64,000 bases of DNA from Levilactobacillus lanxiensis (GTDB lineage Bacteria; Bacillota; Bacilli; Lactobacillales; Lactobacillaceae). The DNA lies in the NCBI RefSeq assembly GCF_016861655.1, contig NZ_BOLN01000005.1:124001-188000 (forward strand), given 5' to 3'. The translations under genes were made by a program, and so were the position numbers. Under the pieces are notes generated by a model that searched no databases, was not told the origin of the DNA, and saw only the letters and a program-made list of their open reading frames with translations. Numbering within the stretch: position 1 is the stretch's first letter; each line of letters begins with the position of its first letter. Shown here in pieces: positions 36,638-46,033 of the stretch.

Positions 36638-36845
36638 GCTAGTGTGTCGGCAGTGCCTCCGGACCGGTGAGAATGGGCCGTGACGCTGTGGGCGCACGTC
36701 TGAAGCCTGAGAAACGGTCTTCAGACTTACTTTGAGCCGAAAACCGCGTCTCAAAGATAGCAGTTGTCTAAGCGGTAAACCGCTAAGGCAACTCCCACGG
36801 CTGAGCCCATTTTCACCAGTCCTGCGGCTTCACACTAGCTTAACC
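36632..36845. repeat. Type B palindromic repeat, copy 2
   Basis: Perfect 15-bp outer arms GGTTAAGCTAGTGTG (36632-36646) and CACACTAGCTTAACC (36831-36845). The left arm contains the last codon and stop of yfhO. Inside are CACGGCTGAGCCCATTTTCACC-related inner arms, a hairpin GTTGTCTAAGCGGT/ACCGCTAAGGCAAC, CTTTGAG/CTCAAAG and a GTCTGAAG/CTTCAGAC hairpin. Confidence 0.9.
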
Positions 36846-36928
36846 CCAACGGTCTGTTTTATGTCGATTCGGTAAAGCACCTCTGAATAGTCGCAGCGAT
36901 TAACCGCACCAATTCAATCGACTTGTAT

Positions 36929-36974
36929 AAACGTCCATGATTTAGTCCTAGTGACTGAGTCGTGGACGTTTTCT
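36929..36974 (+). terminator. Hairpin terminator downstream of yfhO
   Basis: AACGTCCATGATTTAGTC and GACTGAGTCGTGGACGTT pair with few mismatches, then TTTTC. It lies about 85 bp beyond the type B repeat, so the repeat is in the yfhO 3' UTR. Confidence 0.7.
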
Positions 36975-37083
36975 ATCTGGCGGAGTTATACCTGCTCTCT
37001 ATCATTTACCAGTAGTCCGGACTGCTGGTAACCATCTACAAATAAAGATTAATTCCCACATGCCAAATGCCCCCGACCAAATG

Positions 37084-37123
37084 CCCCCGACCAAGTCCTA
37101 ACGACTTAATCGGGGGTATTTTT
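37084..37123 (+). terminator. Second plus-strand hairpin terminator
   Basis: CCCCCGACCAAGTC and GACTTAATCGGGGG pair, then TATTTTT. A 14-bp direct duplication, ATGCCCCCGACCAA, lies at 37067-37080 and 37081-37094. No plus-strand gene is visible between this and the previous terminator. Confidence 0.7.
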
Positions 37124-37162
37124 CTGTCCACTTACACGATTCTCACACTTTACCCGCAAACG

Positions 37163-37200
37163 AAAAAATTCGCCTGACCTTAAGTTGGTCAAACGAATTT
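37163..37200 (-). terminator. Terminator after the HesB-like gene
   Basis: On the minus strand AAATTCGTTTGACC and GGTCAGGCGAATTT pair around AACTTAA and continue into TTT. Confidence 0.8.
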
Positions 37201-37209
37201 GCTAGCGAC

Positions 37210-37518
37210 TTACTTATCAAGTTCACCATTGTCGTCGTAGATGTATACTGGGCCATCTGTCTTGGCATCGTAATCGATGGTCAAATCATAACCGACGAAG
37301 AACCATTGGTCCCCCTCGGTGATGTAATAGGTCACATCGTCCTTCTTTTCTGCAACAATTGGGTGGCGGGGATGATCGTCCGGGGTCATGCCGAGTGAAA
37401 AGCCATCGTGAACCGGCGTCTTGCCGTAAACTTTACCAAAGAAACGAACGCCACGACCAGTCATTCCCATGTCTTCACGGAACCATTTGCTTGCTGCATC
37501 AGTCACATTAATTTTCAT
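37210..37518 (-). CDS. HesB/IscA-like protein without cysteines
   Basis: 102 residues from ATG 37518 (AGGAG 9 nt upstream). The beta-rich HesB-like fold is recognisable (MKINVTDAASKWFREDMGMTGRGVRFFGKVYGK, then GFSLGMTPDDHP, FFVGYDLTIDYD), but none of the three cysteines used for Fe-S ligation is present. This cysteine-free form is common in lactobacilli and its role is unknown; Fe-S assembly is unlikely by this residue set. Confidence 0.85.
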   Translation of the reverse strand: MKINVTDAASKWFREDMGMTGRGVRFFGKVYGKTPVHDGFSLGMTPDDHPRHPIVAEKKDDVTYYITEGDQWFFVGYDLTIDYDAKTDGPVYIYDDNGELDK

Positions 37519-37662
37519 TTTGATAGACTCCTCTTTGACAGACTGTGAATCCGTTTTCATACCATTTATACCACGCCAAGCGGGTCCTTGGCAAGTATCG
37601 TTTCACTAACTGCATTATACACAATTAAATTGTGGTCTTCAATCTAACTGCTTAAAAGTAAG

Positions 37663-37700
37663 CAAAAAGGCGTCCCGACCGTGGTCGAGGCACCCTTTAA
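37663..37700 (-). terminator. Terminator after greA
   Basis: On the minus strand GGTGCCTCGACC and GGTCGGGACGCC pair with one or two mismatches, then TTTTTT. Confidence 0.85.
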
Positions 37701-37739
37701 ATTTCAGAACTATTTGAAAAAGTCGCGAAAACTTTTTTC

Positions 37740-38216
37740 TTATTCGACTGCTAAAATTTGAACAGTCATATCGCCACCTGGGGTATCAAAAGTAACTTTT
37801 TCCCCGTTCCGGTGGCCTAACAGGCCCTTAGCGATTGGTGAGTCGTTGGAGATTTTCCCAGACATAGGATCGGCTTCAGCGGCACCCACGATGGTGTATT
37901 CTTCGGGTTCTTCATCGGGCAATTCCTTGAAGGTAACCTTCTTACCCACAGTGATTTCATCCTTGTCGCTGCCATCGTTGTCGATGATTTGAGCGTATTG
38001 CAGCATACGTTCAACGGTGCTGACCCGCGTCTCTAGCATACTTTGTTCGTCCTTGGCTGACTCGTATTCAGAGTTTTCTGAAAGGTCTCCGTAAGAACGT
38101 GCAATTTTAATCCGGTCAATAACCTTAGGCCGTTGAACCATCTTTAAGTCTTCGAGTTCGGCTTGGAGTTTTTCCTTACCTTCCTCAGTCATTGGATACA
38201 TTTTATCTTGTGCCAC
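37740..38216 (-). CDS. greA: Transcription elongation factor GreA
   Basis: Rescues backtracked RNA polymerase by stimulating transcript cleavage. 158 residues from GTG 38216 (AAGGGG 7 nt upstream), exactly the family length; a start further upstream is unlikely. N-terminal coiled coil with [16 protein letters not shown] carrying the acidic tip residues, then the FKBP-like C-terminal domain ([18 protein letters not shown]). Confidence 0.96.
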   Translation of the reverse strand: MAQDKMYPMTEEGKEKLQAELEDLKMVQRPKVIDRIKIARSYGDLSENSEYESAKDEQSMLETRVSTVERMLQYAQIIDNDGSDKDEITVGKKVTFKELPDEEPEEYTIVGAAEADPMSGKISNDSPIAKGLLGHRNGEKVTFDTPGGDMTVQILAVE

Positions 38217-38285
38217 ACTGGCCACCCCTTTTAGCAAATTATAGTCTTGCGGTTCACCCACAAGTTGAAGTTTATTTTGATTGAT

Positions 38286-38316
38286 AGAAAAGGTTAGCCG
38301 TTTTTACCAGCTAACC
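38286..38316 (-). terminator. Terminator after udk
   Basis: On the minus strand GGTTAGC and GCTAACC pair, then TTTT. Confidence 0.7.
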
Positions 38317-38325
38317 TGTCCTATT

Positions 38326-39009
38326 CTATATGGTTGTATCTGGATTGTCAAAAACTTGGTCATTGCCACTCGCTTCGAGGATTGCCCGAATCTTCGTGAC
38401 TAACAGGTCGATAGCGACTTGGTTCTCGCCACCTTCAGGCACAATCAGGTCGGCGTAACGCTTGGTTGGTTCAACGAATTGATGGTAAGTTGGCTTAACC
38501 GTTGCCAAGTATTGTTGGATAACAGATTCCAGTGACCGGCCCCGTTCGTTCATATCCCGTTGAATCCGGCGAATGATCCGAATGTCATCGTCCGTATCAA
38601 CGAAGACCTTGATGTCCATCAGGTCCCGCAGCCGTTCGTCATCGAGGATTAAAATCCCTTCCAAGATGATGACGTCCCGTGGTTCCTGGTGAATCGTTTC
38701 CTTGCTCCGCGTGGACAACGTGTAGTCGTAAACAGGCTTCTCAATGGGTTCGTAGTTCAACAATTGCTTCAATTGTGAAATCAAGAGGTCGGTGTCGAAG
38801 GCTAAGGGGTGGTCGTAGTTCACGGCAGCCCGTTCTTCCATCGTCATGTCATCTTGATTGTTGTAGTACGAATCTTGTTGCAAAATCATGATTGAATGCC
38901 CAATCAATTGATTGAAAATTGCCCGACTTACGGTCGTTTTGCCACTACCGGAACCCCCGGTAACCCCAATGATAATCGGTCGTTTCTTGTTTGCCAACAC
39001 TGTCGCCAT
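38326..39009 (-). CDS. udk: Uridine kinase
   Basis: Phosphorylates uridine and cytidine in pyrimidine salvage. 227 residues with P-loop [20 protein letters not shown], then [33 protein letters not shown]. The ATG at 39009 lies very close to AAAGG; GTG 39000, 6-8 nt behind AAAGGATGG, may be the true start (224 residues). It follows mltG after 4 bp. Confidence 0.96.
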   Translation of the reverse strand: MATVLANKKRPIIIGVTGGSGSGKTTVSRAIFNQLIGHSIMILQQDSYYNNQDDMTMEERAAVNYDHPLAFDTDLLISQLKQLLNYEPIEKPVYDYTLSTRSKETIHQEPRDVIILEGILILDDERLRDLMDIKVFVDTDDDIRIIRRIQRDMNERGRSLESVIQQYLATVKPTYHQFVEPTKRYADLIVPEGGENQVAIDLLVTKIRAILEASGNDQVFDNPDTTI

Positions 39010-39013
39010 CCTT

Positions 39014-40147
39014 TTATTTATTATCGCTTGCTAGTGAACTCGTCTTTTCTTGATGCTGTGCATAAGTCTGGGAGAAGTAAACCTTCCCCGTCTTGGTATT
39101 CGCGATGAAGTAGTAGTACCCCTTCTTCTGGTCCTTCGGGTGTAAGACTGCTTTGATCGATGACGTGCTAGGGTTTGCAAATGGCCCTGGCCCGTAACCC
39201 GTGTGGATGTACAGGTTATACGGTGACTTCACCTTCAGGTCCTTGTAAGTCAGCGTCGACTTCGTGGTCTTCAAGGCATATTGCACGGAAATGTCAGATT
39301 GTAAGGCCATCCCCGCCTTGATGCGGTTCAAGAAGACCCCGGCAATCTTATCCCGGTCGGATTGTGTGACCCCTTCGCGTTCAACCAAGGAGGCTAACGT
39401 CAAGGTTTCTTGTACCGTGCGTTTTTCCTTCTTGATAGTGGCGTAACTGCCTTGCAAGTTCTGATCCGTCTTCGCAACCATTTCGGTCACCAATTGTTTC
39501 AAGGTCATCTTCTTGCCGGCTTGATAGGTTGCGGGGGCTAAATAACCCTCTAACCGGTACCGCACCTTTTTGGCCGACTTGGCGGAGCTCAGAAGTTGCG
39601 GATATTTCGCCGCTAATTCATTGAAGAACGTTGGGCTCTGCATCAGGTTCATGAATTCTTTCTTGGTGAAATCCGTCTGAATCGGAATCTCAGCCGCAAT
39701 CTGGTCGACCGTTTCGCCTTCGCGAACTAGCACCTTCCCAGACGTACTCTGAATCGGTTCCGCCGAACCACCCTTCTGTAACTGCGTCGCAATTTGCTTC
39801 AGGGTCATGGACGGTTTCAACTGGTAATACCCAGCCTGGAAATTCGTAAACTTATTCGATTTCACGTAGTAGTTAAAGACCATACCGCTCTTAACCACTT
39901 TTTTGTCTTGCAGGATCTGCCCAATTTTATTGGACGTTGCCCCCATCGGCACGTGAACCTGAACCACATTGTTATTGCTAGTGTCCATGGGTTTCAACGC
40001 CGTCTGGAAGTAATGATAGCCAAAGAACCCAATGACGACTGCCAAAAGCACTAGCAGACTTGCCACGCCGATCATGATACGCCGGCCAAACGACCGTTTC
40101 TTCCCCGATTCTTGTCGCGACGGGGTAGGATTTGTGCCATTATCCAA
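39014..40147 (-). CDS. mltG: Endolytic murein transglycosylase MltG
   Basis: Membrane-anchored lytic transglycosylase that cuts nascent glycan strands. 377 residues from TTG 40147 behind GGAGG. Cytoplasmic N terminus, one helix (about 23-48, [24 protein letters not shown]), LysM-like region and YceG domain with [25 protein letters not shown], which holds the catalytic Glu, and [24 protein letters not shown]-17-TATAAT promoter lies at 40182-40210. Confidence 0.95.
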   Translation of the reverse strand: MDNGTNPTPSRQESGKKRSFGRRIMIGVASLLVLLAVVIGFFGYHYFQTALKPMDTSNNNVVQVHVPMGATSNKIGQILQDKKVVKSGMVFNYYVKSNKFTNFQAGYYQLKPSMTLKQIATQLQKGGSAEPIQSTSGKVLVREGETVDQIAAEIPIQTDFTKKEFMNLMQSPTFFNELAAKYPQLLSSAKSAKKVRYRLEGYLAPATYQAGKKMTLKQLVTEMVAKTDQNLQGSYATIKKEKRTVQETLTLASLVEREGVTQSDRDKIAGVFLNRIKAGMALQSDISVQYALKTTKSTLTYKDLKVKSPYNLYIHTGYGPGPFANPSTSSIKAVLHPKDQKKGYYYFIANTKTGKVYFSQTYAQHQEKTSSLASDNK

Positions 40148-40181
40148 CTTATTTCCTCCGTTCTATGCCATAGTCTTCTCT

Positions 40182-40210
40182 ATTATACAGAAATTCCGGC
40201 CCAGCGGAAA
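40182..40210 (-). promoter_or_regulatory. mltG promoter
   Basis: TATAAT (40182-40187, minus strand), preceded at 17 bp by TTTCCG (40205-40210). Confidence 0.6.
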
Positions 40211-40239
40211 CCTGAAAAGCAGATTTTGAAGAAATGTAA

Positions 40240-40830
40240 CAAAGAGTGCGGAGCGAGCCGCTTAGACTCTGAGCATTAACGTCGACTAAGTGATGACCCC
40301 GGGCTTGGGTCATTGCTTAGTCGGGGTTAAGCGCAGGAGTCTGGCTCGCGGAGCACGTTTCCGAGGCCGCAAGTTTCCGGATCTAAAAGCGAAGAACCAG
40401 TCGAACGACCAACGACCTAAGTCAGTCTAAATCAATGACGACACCCGGGCCTGGGGCATTTTCGTTACGGTGTTAAGCGGAACCAGTTGCCTCGCGTAGC
40501 ACGTTTCAGAAGCCGCATGTTTCCGAATCTAAAAGCGAAGAACCAATCAAATGACCTAAGTCAGTCTAAATCAATGACGTTGTCTCAGGCTTGGGTCATT
40601 GATTAGTCGGGGTTAAGCGCAGGGACCTGGCTCGCGTAGCACGTTTCCGAGGCCGCAAGTTTCCGAATCTAAAAGCGAAGAACCTGTCAAACGACCTAAG
40701 TCAGTCTAAATCAATGACGTTGCCCTAACACAAAGCATAAAAATCTGCCTCGCATAGCTAAGCCAACACCTTCCTAAAACCATAAACTTCCAAATCAAAA
40801 AGCGAAAGCCAACCAAGCGACCTAAGTCAA
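40240..40830. repeat. Decaying tandem array of about 140-bp units
   Basis: Three clear units and a fourth degenerate one, aligned on ATCTAAAAGCGAAGAACC at 40381, 40527, 40667 and (diverged) about 40793, with periods near 146, 140 and 126 bp. Each has CACGTTTCCGAGGCCGCAAG, CGACCTAAGTCAGTCTAAA and a palindrome such as CTAAGTGATGACCC/GGGTCATTGCTTAG (unit 1) or ATCAATGAC/GTCATTGAT (unit 3). No ORF spans it. It is non-coding, unrelated to types A and B, and lies in the 1,041-bp gap 40148-41188 with the mltG promoter and a type B repeat. Confidence 0.85.
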
Positions 40831-40927
40831 TCTAACTACCTAACCATCAACTCACACATAGACTTAAATAAAATCAGACCGACACACCCCACGTCAACGT
40901 CCTCACAATCCATCCAAACCCGCAGCA

Positions 40928-41137
40928 CGTTTTTTCGGGTCAAACCAGTGTCAGCCGCAGGGCTGGTGAAAATAGGCTCAGCCGTGGGAGTTTCCTTGGT
41001 GGCTTTGCCACTTAGGAAACTGATATCTTTGAGACGTGCCCTTCGGCTCAAAGTAAGTTCGGAGACCGCCCTTTGGCTCCGGACGTTCGCCCACAGCGTC
41101 ACGGCCTATTTTCACCAGCCCGGAGGCGCAAAAAACG
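40928..41137. repeat. Type B palindromic repeat, copy 3
   Basis: Outer arms CGTTTTTT (40928-40935) and AAAAAACG (41130-41137); the right arm is the T-run of the pheT terminator. Inner arms GGCTGGTGAAAATAGGC/GCCTATTTTCACCAGCC differ from copy 1 by one compensated pair. Hairpin AGTTTCC (40989-40995) with GGAAACT (41015-41021), CTTTGAG/CTCAAAG and CGGAG/CTCCG follow. Confidence 0.9.
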
Positions 41138-41172
41138 CGCTAGCCATCCCGAAGGAAAGCTAACGCGTTTCA
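41131..41172 (-). terminator. pheT terminator
   Basis: On the minus strand AACGCGTTAGC and GGCTAGCGCGTT pair around a loop of about 13 nt, then TTTT. Its T-run overlaps the proximal arm of the type B repeat. Confidence 0.85.
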
Positions 41173-41188
41173 TTAAAGTCTTAACGTC

Positions 41189-43597
41189 TTAACGAATTTC
41201 AGCGCCCAAGTCGTCTTGCAGCCGCTTCTCAACCTTTTCAAAGGCCTGAGTCACGACATCATCGACTAAGGTTTCGTGCTTGTCTTGGAACGTCAACGTG
41301 TAAGCCAGGGACTTCTTGCCCTTTGGCACCTTGACGCCATCGTAAACGTCAAACAGCTTGACGGATTGTAAGAACGCCCCGCCCCGCTTTTCGATCAATT
41401 CAACGATTTGGTCGTTGGTCACGTCGTTGTCGACCAGCATGGCCACGTCACGCGTGATGGCTGGGTAACGCGAAATCACGTCGTATTGGTTTTCCTGCTT
41501 AGGCATATCAATGATGGCCTGCAGGTTCAATTCGAAGACGTAAGTGGCCCCAATCTTGAATTTCTTAGCAATCGTTGGGTGAATTTGACCCATGAACCCG
41601 ATCCGGTGACCGTGAACTAAAATGTCCGCCGTCCGGCCTGGGTGCATTTCTGGCATGTCCGTGTTGGCCACGTAAGTCACGTCACCGTTCACAGCCATAT
41701 CCTTGAGGTAGGCTGCGACGATTCCCTTCACTTGGTAGAAGTCAACGGGTTGGGCAGGGGCATCCCAAGCGGTTGGCAACAGCGTCCCGGTGATGGCACC
41801 GGCGATGTGTTCTTGTTCGCTAGGACGCTCCGTCCCGTCTTCACGGTAGAAGACCCGTCCTTGTTCGTACAAGGCCACGTCCTTCACCTTCCGAGCACTG
41901 TTGTAGGCGATATCGTCCAACAGACCCGTGATGACGTTCATCCGCAACACGGCGTGGTCCACGCTCATTGGCCAAGCCAACTTGGTGACCTCGCTTGGTT
42001 GCATCAGGAACATCTTAGCCTTGTCTTCCGTCGTCAGTGCGTAGGAAATGGCTTGGTTCAACCCTAAGCCCTCTAAGGAGTGGCGAGTTGCCCGCATCAA
42101 TTTCTGTGACGTCGTCAGTTCACCCATGGTCATGCGACCCGTTGGCAACGTTGCTGGCAATTCGTCGTAGCCGTAGATCCGCGCGATTTCTTCCAACAAG
42201 TCGGCTGGAATGTGAATATCGTTGCGGCGAACGGGTACCGTGACCGTCAGCTTTTCACCATCGGCAGTCACGTCACAGCCCAACGTTTCCAAAATGTGGG
42301 TGACCTTGGCTTGATTCAAGTCGGTCCCCAACACAGCGTTCACGCGGCTCATGGTAATGTCGATCACGGCTGGTGCAGGCACGTTGTCAGCAGCAACGAC
42401 CGTCCCCGTTTGGACAGTCCCACCGGCCAACTCGTCCATCATCTGAGCAGCAGCGTCTAAGGCGTCTTGCAAACCAGTCCGGTTCACGCCACGTTCGAAG
42501 CGTTGCGAAGCATCCGTGTGTAAGTTATGCCGTTGCGCAGCCTTACGGATGTGGTCGTGTTCAAATACGGCGGCTTCGATGGCAACCGTGGTCGTGCCAT
42601 CAGCGATAGCTGTGTCCAGGCCACCCATGACACCGGCTAAGGCGATTGGGGCCTTGTCGTCAGCAATCACAATATCGTTGACGTCCAAGTCGTGTTCGCC
42701 TTCGTCCAAGGTCGTCAGCTTTTCGCCGGCCTTAGCGTTCCGGACGTAAACGTCTTCACCCGCAAATTTATCGTAGTCAAAGGCATGTAGGGGTTGACCA
42801 TATTTCAACATGATGTAGTTAGTGATATCCACCACGTTGTTGATTGGCCGGTAACCGGCGTTCCAGAGGCGAATTTGCAGCCACATGGGACTTGGGGCTA
42901 ATTTAACTTGCTTGACCAAGCGCATCTTGTATTGGGGAGCCAAGGACTCGTCCACGTGAATGCTTAATTGATCCGCAATCGGTTCACCGGCTTCTTTAAC
43001 GGCTGGTTGGTCGAACTTAACGGGCAGGTCGTAGATGGCTGACAGGTCATGTAACGTCCCGTACAGGCTCAACATGTCCCCCCGGTTAGGCGTCACGTCT
43101 AAGTCGATCAGACTGTCGTTCATCCCCAGGTAATCGTAAACCTCGTCGCCAGGCTTGGCATCGGCCGGCAGCACGTAAATGCCATCCGCGTATTCCTTAG
43201 GCACAACGGCTTCGGGGAAGCCAATTTCTTGTAAGGAGCAGATCATCCCGGCAGAAGGAACACCGCGCATCTTGGACTTCTTGATCTTAACGTTGTCGGC
43301 AATCCGTGAACCAGGCAGGGCCACGATGACCATCTGGCCTTCGGCAATGTTGGGTGCGCCACACACGATTTGTAAGGGGGCGTCTTCACCGACGTCCACT
43401 TGGCAAATGTGTAAGTGATCGGAGTCCGGGTGAGCTTCAATGCTCAGCACGTGGCCGACAACGAGTTTCTTCAGGCCGTCGCTTGGCTTGACAACGTCGT
43501 CCACTTCAACGGACGTCCGTTCAATTTTTTCCGCCAAGTCAGCAGGCTTAACGTTTAAATCCAGGTATTCTTTAATCCAGTTGTATGAAATCTTCAT
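41189..43597 (-). CDS. pheT: Phenylalanyl-tRNA synthetase beta subunit
   Basis: 802 residues. N-terminal tRNA-binding (EMAP-like) domain around 40-150 (VGHVLSIEAHPDSDHLHICQVDVG), B3/B4 editing domain, B5 domain, the catalytic-like core and the C-terminal anticodon-binding domain (QYDVISRYPAITRDVAMLVDNDV). Follows pheS after 9 bp, expressed from the T-box-controlled pheST transcript. Confidence 0.98.
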   Translation of the reverse strand: MKISYNWIKEYLDLNVKPADLAEKIERTSVEVDDVVKPSDGLKKLVVGHVLSIEAHPDSDHLHICQVDVGEDAPLQIVCGAPNIAEGQMVIVALPGSRIADNVKIKKSKMRGVPSAGMICSLQEIGFPEAVVPKEYADGIYVLPADAKPGDEVYDYLGMNDSLIDLDVTPNRGDMLSLYGTLHDLSAIYDLPVKFDQPAVKEAGEPIADQLSIHVDESLAPQYKMRLVKQVKLAPSPMWLQIRLWNAGYRPINNVVDITNYIMLKYGQPLHAFDYDKFAGEDVYVRNAKAGEKLTTLDEGEHDLDVNDIVIADDKAPIALAGVMGGLDTAIADGTTTVAIEAAVFEHDHIRKAAQRHNLHTDASQRFERGVNRTGLQDALDAAAQMMDELAGGTVQTGTVVAADNVPAPAVIDITMSRVNAVLGTDLNQAKVTHILETLGCDVTADGEKLTVTVPVRRNDIHIPADLLEEIARIYGYDELPATLPTGRMTMGELTTSQKLMRATRHSLEGLGLNQAISYALTTEDKAKMFLMQPSEVTKLAWPMSVDHAVLRMNVITGLLDDIAYNSARKVKDVALYEQGRVFYREDGTERPSEQEHIAGAITGTLLPTAWDAPAQPVDFYQVKGIVAAYLKDMAVNGDVTYVANTDMPEMHPGRTADILVHGHRIGFMGQIHPTIAKKFKIGATYVFELNLQAIIDMPKQENQYDVISRYPAITRDVAMLVDNDVTNDQIVELIEKRGGAFLQSVKLFDVYDGVKVPKGKKSLAYTLTFQDKHETLVDDVVTQAFEKVEKRLQDDLGAEIR

Positions 43598-43606
43598 GGT
43601 TGGCGG

Positions 43607-44653
43607 TTATCCTTTCTTCGTGAATTGGTTGAGGAAGCGAACATCATTTAGGTAGAAGTTCCGGATGTCATCCACCCCGTACTTCAACATGGCGAACCGG
43701 TCAGGACCGACCCCAAAGGCAAAGCCGCCGTAAACATCGGCGTCAACGCCAGCCATCTTCAAGACGTTCGGGTGCACCATACCGGCACCTAAAACTTCGA
43801 TCCAGCCAGTATTCTTGCAGACCTTGCAGCCCTTACCACCACAGTTAAAGCAGGTAATGTCGGCTTCAACGGAAGGTTCCGTGAATGGGAAGTAACTTGG
43901 TCGTAACCGCACATCAAATTTGTCACCAAATAATTCGTGGGCCAGAACTTGTAACGTCCCCTTTAAATCAGCCATGGTAATGTGCTTGTCGATAACCAAG
44001 CCTTCCACCTGATGGAATTGGTGAGAGTGGGTCGGGTCATCGGTATCGCGCCGGTAAACTACCCCTGGGGAGATCATCTTCAAGGGGCCCTTGCTGAAGT
44101 CATGCGTTTCCAGCGTCCGCGCTTGCATTGGCGACGTCTGTGTCCGCATCAAGATTTCCTTCGTAATGTAGAAAGTATCTTGCATGTCACGGGCTGGGTG
44201 ATTCTTCGGCAAGTTCATCATTTCAAAGTTGTACTTGTCTTCTTCGACTTCGGGACCGCTCAGGACTTGGTAACCCATGCCCAAGAAGAGGTCTTCGATT
44301 TGGTCGATGATTTGTTGGATCACGTGGGGTTCACCCTTGGCAACCGGCGTCCCTGGTAAGGTCACGTCGATGGCTTCGTTCGCCAATTTGGCATTCAAAA
44401 CCGCGTTTTCCAGTTCTTCACGCCGCTTAGCTAAAGCCGCCGTCAAGTCATCCCGGATTTCATTGGCAAATGCCCCAACCTTAGGCCGTTCTTCGGCATC
44501 TAAGTCGCGCATCCCCCGTAAAACCTCGGTGATGGGGCCTTTTTTACCCAGTAACGATACCCGGACTTGGTTCACGTCTTTCAGATCGCCAGATTTTTTA
44601 ATTTCCGCGAGACCGCGTTCGTGCAGTTCGTTTAATTTATCCTTTAACGACAT
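43607..44653 (-). CDS. pheS: Phenylalanyl-tRNA synthetase alpha subunit
   Basis: 348 residues, class II catalytic subunit. Coiled-coil N terminus, [11 protein letters not shown] motif region, [18 protein letters not shown] (motif 2) and [22 protein letters not shown] (motif 3). The intact motif region [10 protein letters not shown] includes the Ala that determines amino-acid selectivity. First gene of pheST. Confidence 0.98.
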   Translation of the reverse strand: MSLKDKLNELHERGLAEIKKSGDLKDVNQVRVSLLGKKGPITEVLRGMRDLDAEERPKVGAFANEIRDDLTAALAKRREELENAVLNAKLANEAIDVTLPGTPVAKGEPHVIQQIIDQIEDLFLGMGYQVLSGPEVEEDKYNFEMMNLPKNHPARDMQDTFYITKEILMRTQTSPMQARTLETHDFSKGPLKMISPGVVYRRDTDDPTHSHQFHQVEGLVIDKHITMADLKGTLQVLAHELFGDKFDVRLRPSYFPFTEPSVEADITCFNCGGKGCKVCKNTGWIEVLGAGMVHPNVLKMAGVDADVYGGFAFGVGPDRFAMLKYGVDDIRNFYLNDVRFLNQFTKKG

Positions 44654-44703
44654 ACGTCATCCTCCATTTTCTTTGGTCAAAGCGCCACAATTCTTGGGCA
44701 AAC

Positions 44704-44955
44704 AAAAAAGCCCCGCCCCCATAACTAGGGACGAAGCTTCGCGGTACCACCCTGATTCAGCTAAAAGTTTAGACTCTTAGCCACACTCAGAAGTGATAAC
44801 GGTCATTCACCGGAAAATCATTCATCGTGTCGCCACGAATCCCGATTACAACTCAAGAACTGAATTCACCCAGTAATTTGAAGTTTGCTTCCAATCTAGG
44901 CAAACTCTTCCTGACAAATTGCACCGGCTACTGCTTTTCTATCATCGTTTTTAAT
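44704..44955 (-). promoter_or_regulatory. T-box riboswitch upstream of pheST
   Basis: The minus strand carries the canonical T-box AGGGTGGTACCGCG (44740-44753), followed by the terminator stem GAAGCTTCGTCCC with GGGGCGGGGC and TTTTTT (44704-44709). The leader is about 250 nt. In this family uncharged tRNA pairs with the T-box sequence and a specifier codon in stem I; here tRNA-Phe is inferred from the genes downstream. It accounts for the 345-bp gap before the HxlR gene. Confidence 0.93.
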
Positions 44956-44998
44956 TATTACGCTATCTTAGCCTAGCGGATTTTGTCGCAACTGTCAA

Positions 44999-45367
44999 CT
45001 ATTTCTGGTCGGCTTCCGTTGGACAATACCACTTGTCAGACCACGCGTGAACCGCGGCCATAATGTCTTTGAACTCTTCGCCCTTGTCCGTCAATTCGTA
45101 TTCGATCAACGCGTTGTCGGGGAACGTGCGACGAACAATCACGCCGTTAGTTTCCAATTCCTTCAAGCGTTCCACCAGAACCCGATCACTACAACGGGGA
45201 ATGTTGCGGGCTAAGTCACGGAAGCGTTGCGGTCCCTCATGAAGGAGGACATCGATAATTAATCCGTTCCACTTCTTACCTAAAAAAGAAAAGGTTTGTT
45301 CAAATCGCGGGCAAAGCTCAAAGTCTACCGTTGGTTCGTCCTGCGCCTTTGATGACATCATTTGCAT
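44999..45367 (-). CDS. HxlR-family transcriptional regulator
   Basis: 122 residues from ATG 45367 (GGAGG upstream). Winged helix of the HxlR/MarR-like group: LCPRFEQTFSFLGKKWNGLIIDVLLHEGPQRFRDLARNIPRCSDRVLVERLKELETNGVI. One Cys near the N terminus (Cys15-20 region) is where redox-sensing members carry their sensor. It follows the HD gene after 34 bp. Targets unknown. Confidence 0.9.
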   Translation of the reverse strand: MQMMSSKAQDEPTVDFELCPRFEQTFSFLGKKWNGLIIDVLLHEGPQRFRDLARNIPRCSDRVLVERLKELETNGVIVRRTFPDNALIEYELTDKGEEFKDIMAAVHAWSDKWYCPTEADQK

Positions 45368-45401
45368 CCTTATCCTGCCTCCCATCCATGTTTCCCTGAA
45401 A

Positions 45402-45899
45402 CTAGGCGTTAGGCGTTACTTTGTTCATTAAGGCTTCCACTCGCTTACGGGCTGGCCCACAGAATTCGTGAACGGCTTCGTAATCATCTACTAGGGAAAC
45501 AATGGCACTTTCCCGGTATTTAGGCATAGCGAGCGTTGCGCCCCACATGTGCTTCAAGATAATATCCTTTTCCATGGGGCTCAGGTCCGTTAATTTTTCA
45601 GCGTTCCGCAAAGCAACTCGTGGATGGATAAACGCGTGCGACCCTAGATTGAACTTCGTCGTGCGCCAATCATAATAAAATAAATCATGTAACAAACCAC
45701 CCCGTGCGGTGGCCCGGGTGTTTAAGCCAAGTTTCTTAGCAATCAGGTAACTGTTATACGACACTGAAATACAGTGGGACAAGCGGTCAGAGTGATGGTG
45801 TTGCGTGTAATTCGCCAGGCGTTGAACCGGCTCCTTTGCCAACAGATCAGAAACTAAAGCCAGGTACTCGGGGTCATCACGCCAAGTCAGTTTGGTCAT
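45402..45899 (-). CDS. HD-domain hydrolase
   Basis: 165 residues from ATG 45899 behind AAAAGGAAG. HD motif residues: HHHSDRLSHCISVSYNSYLIAKKLGL, GGLLHDLFYYDWRTT and HMWGATLAMPKYRESAIVSLVDDYEA, giving H...HD...D. HD proteins hydrolyse phosphate esters of nucleotides; the substrate is unknown. Probably co-transcribed with the HxlR gene downstream. Confidence 0.88.
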   Translation of the reverse strand: MTKLTWRDDPEYLALVSDLLAKEPVQRLANYTQHHHSDRLSHCISVSYNSYLIAKKLGLNTRATARGGLLHDLFYYDWRTTKFNLGSHAFIHPRVALRNAEKLTDLSPMEKDIILKHMWGATLAMPKYRESAIVSLVDDYEAVHEFCGPARKRVEALMNKVTPNA

Positions 45900-46033
45900 A
45901 GAATGCTTCCTTTTCATTTAAAATTATGATTTTCAGTCTTCTTAACCCTATATCTTACTTACTTTTCACCAAATTGCAACCATCTTGCTTGGATTTCGCC
46001 CGGGTTAAGCCTTTCTTTACCTTTATCCCTTGT

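Noticed and set aside
40240-40830. CRISPR array
   Set aside because: Periodicity of about 140 bp with no short conserved repeats and unique spacers, and no cas genes in the window.
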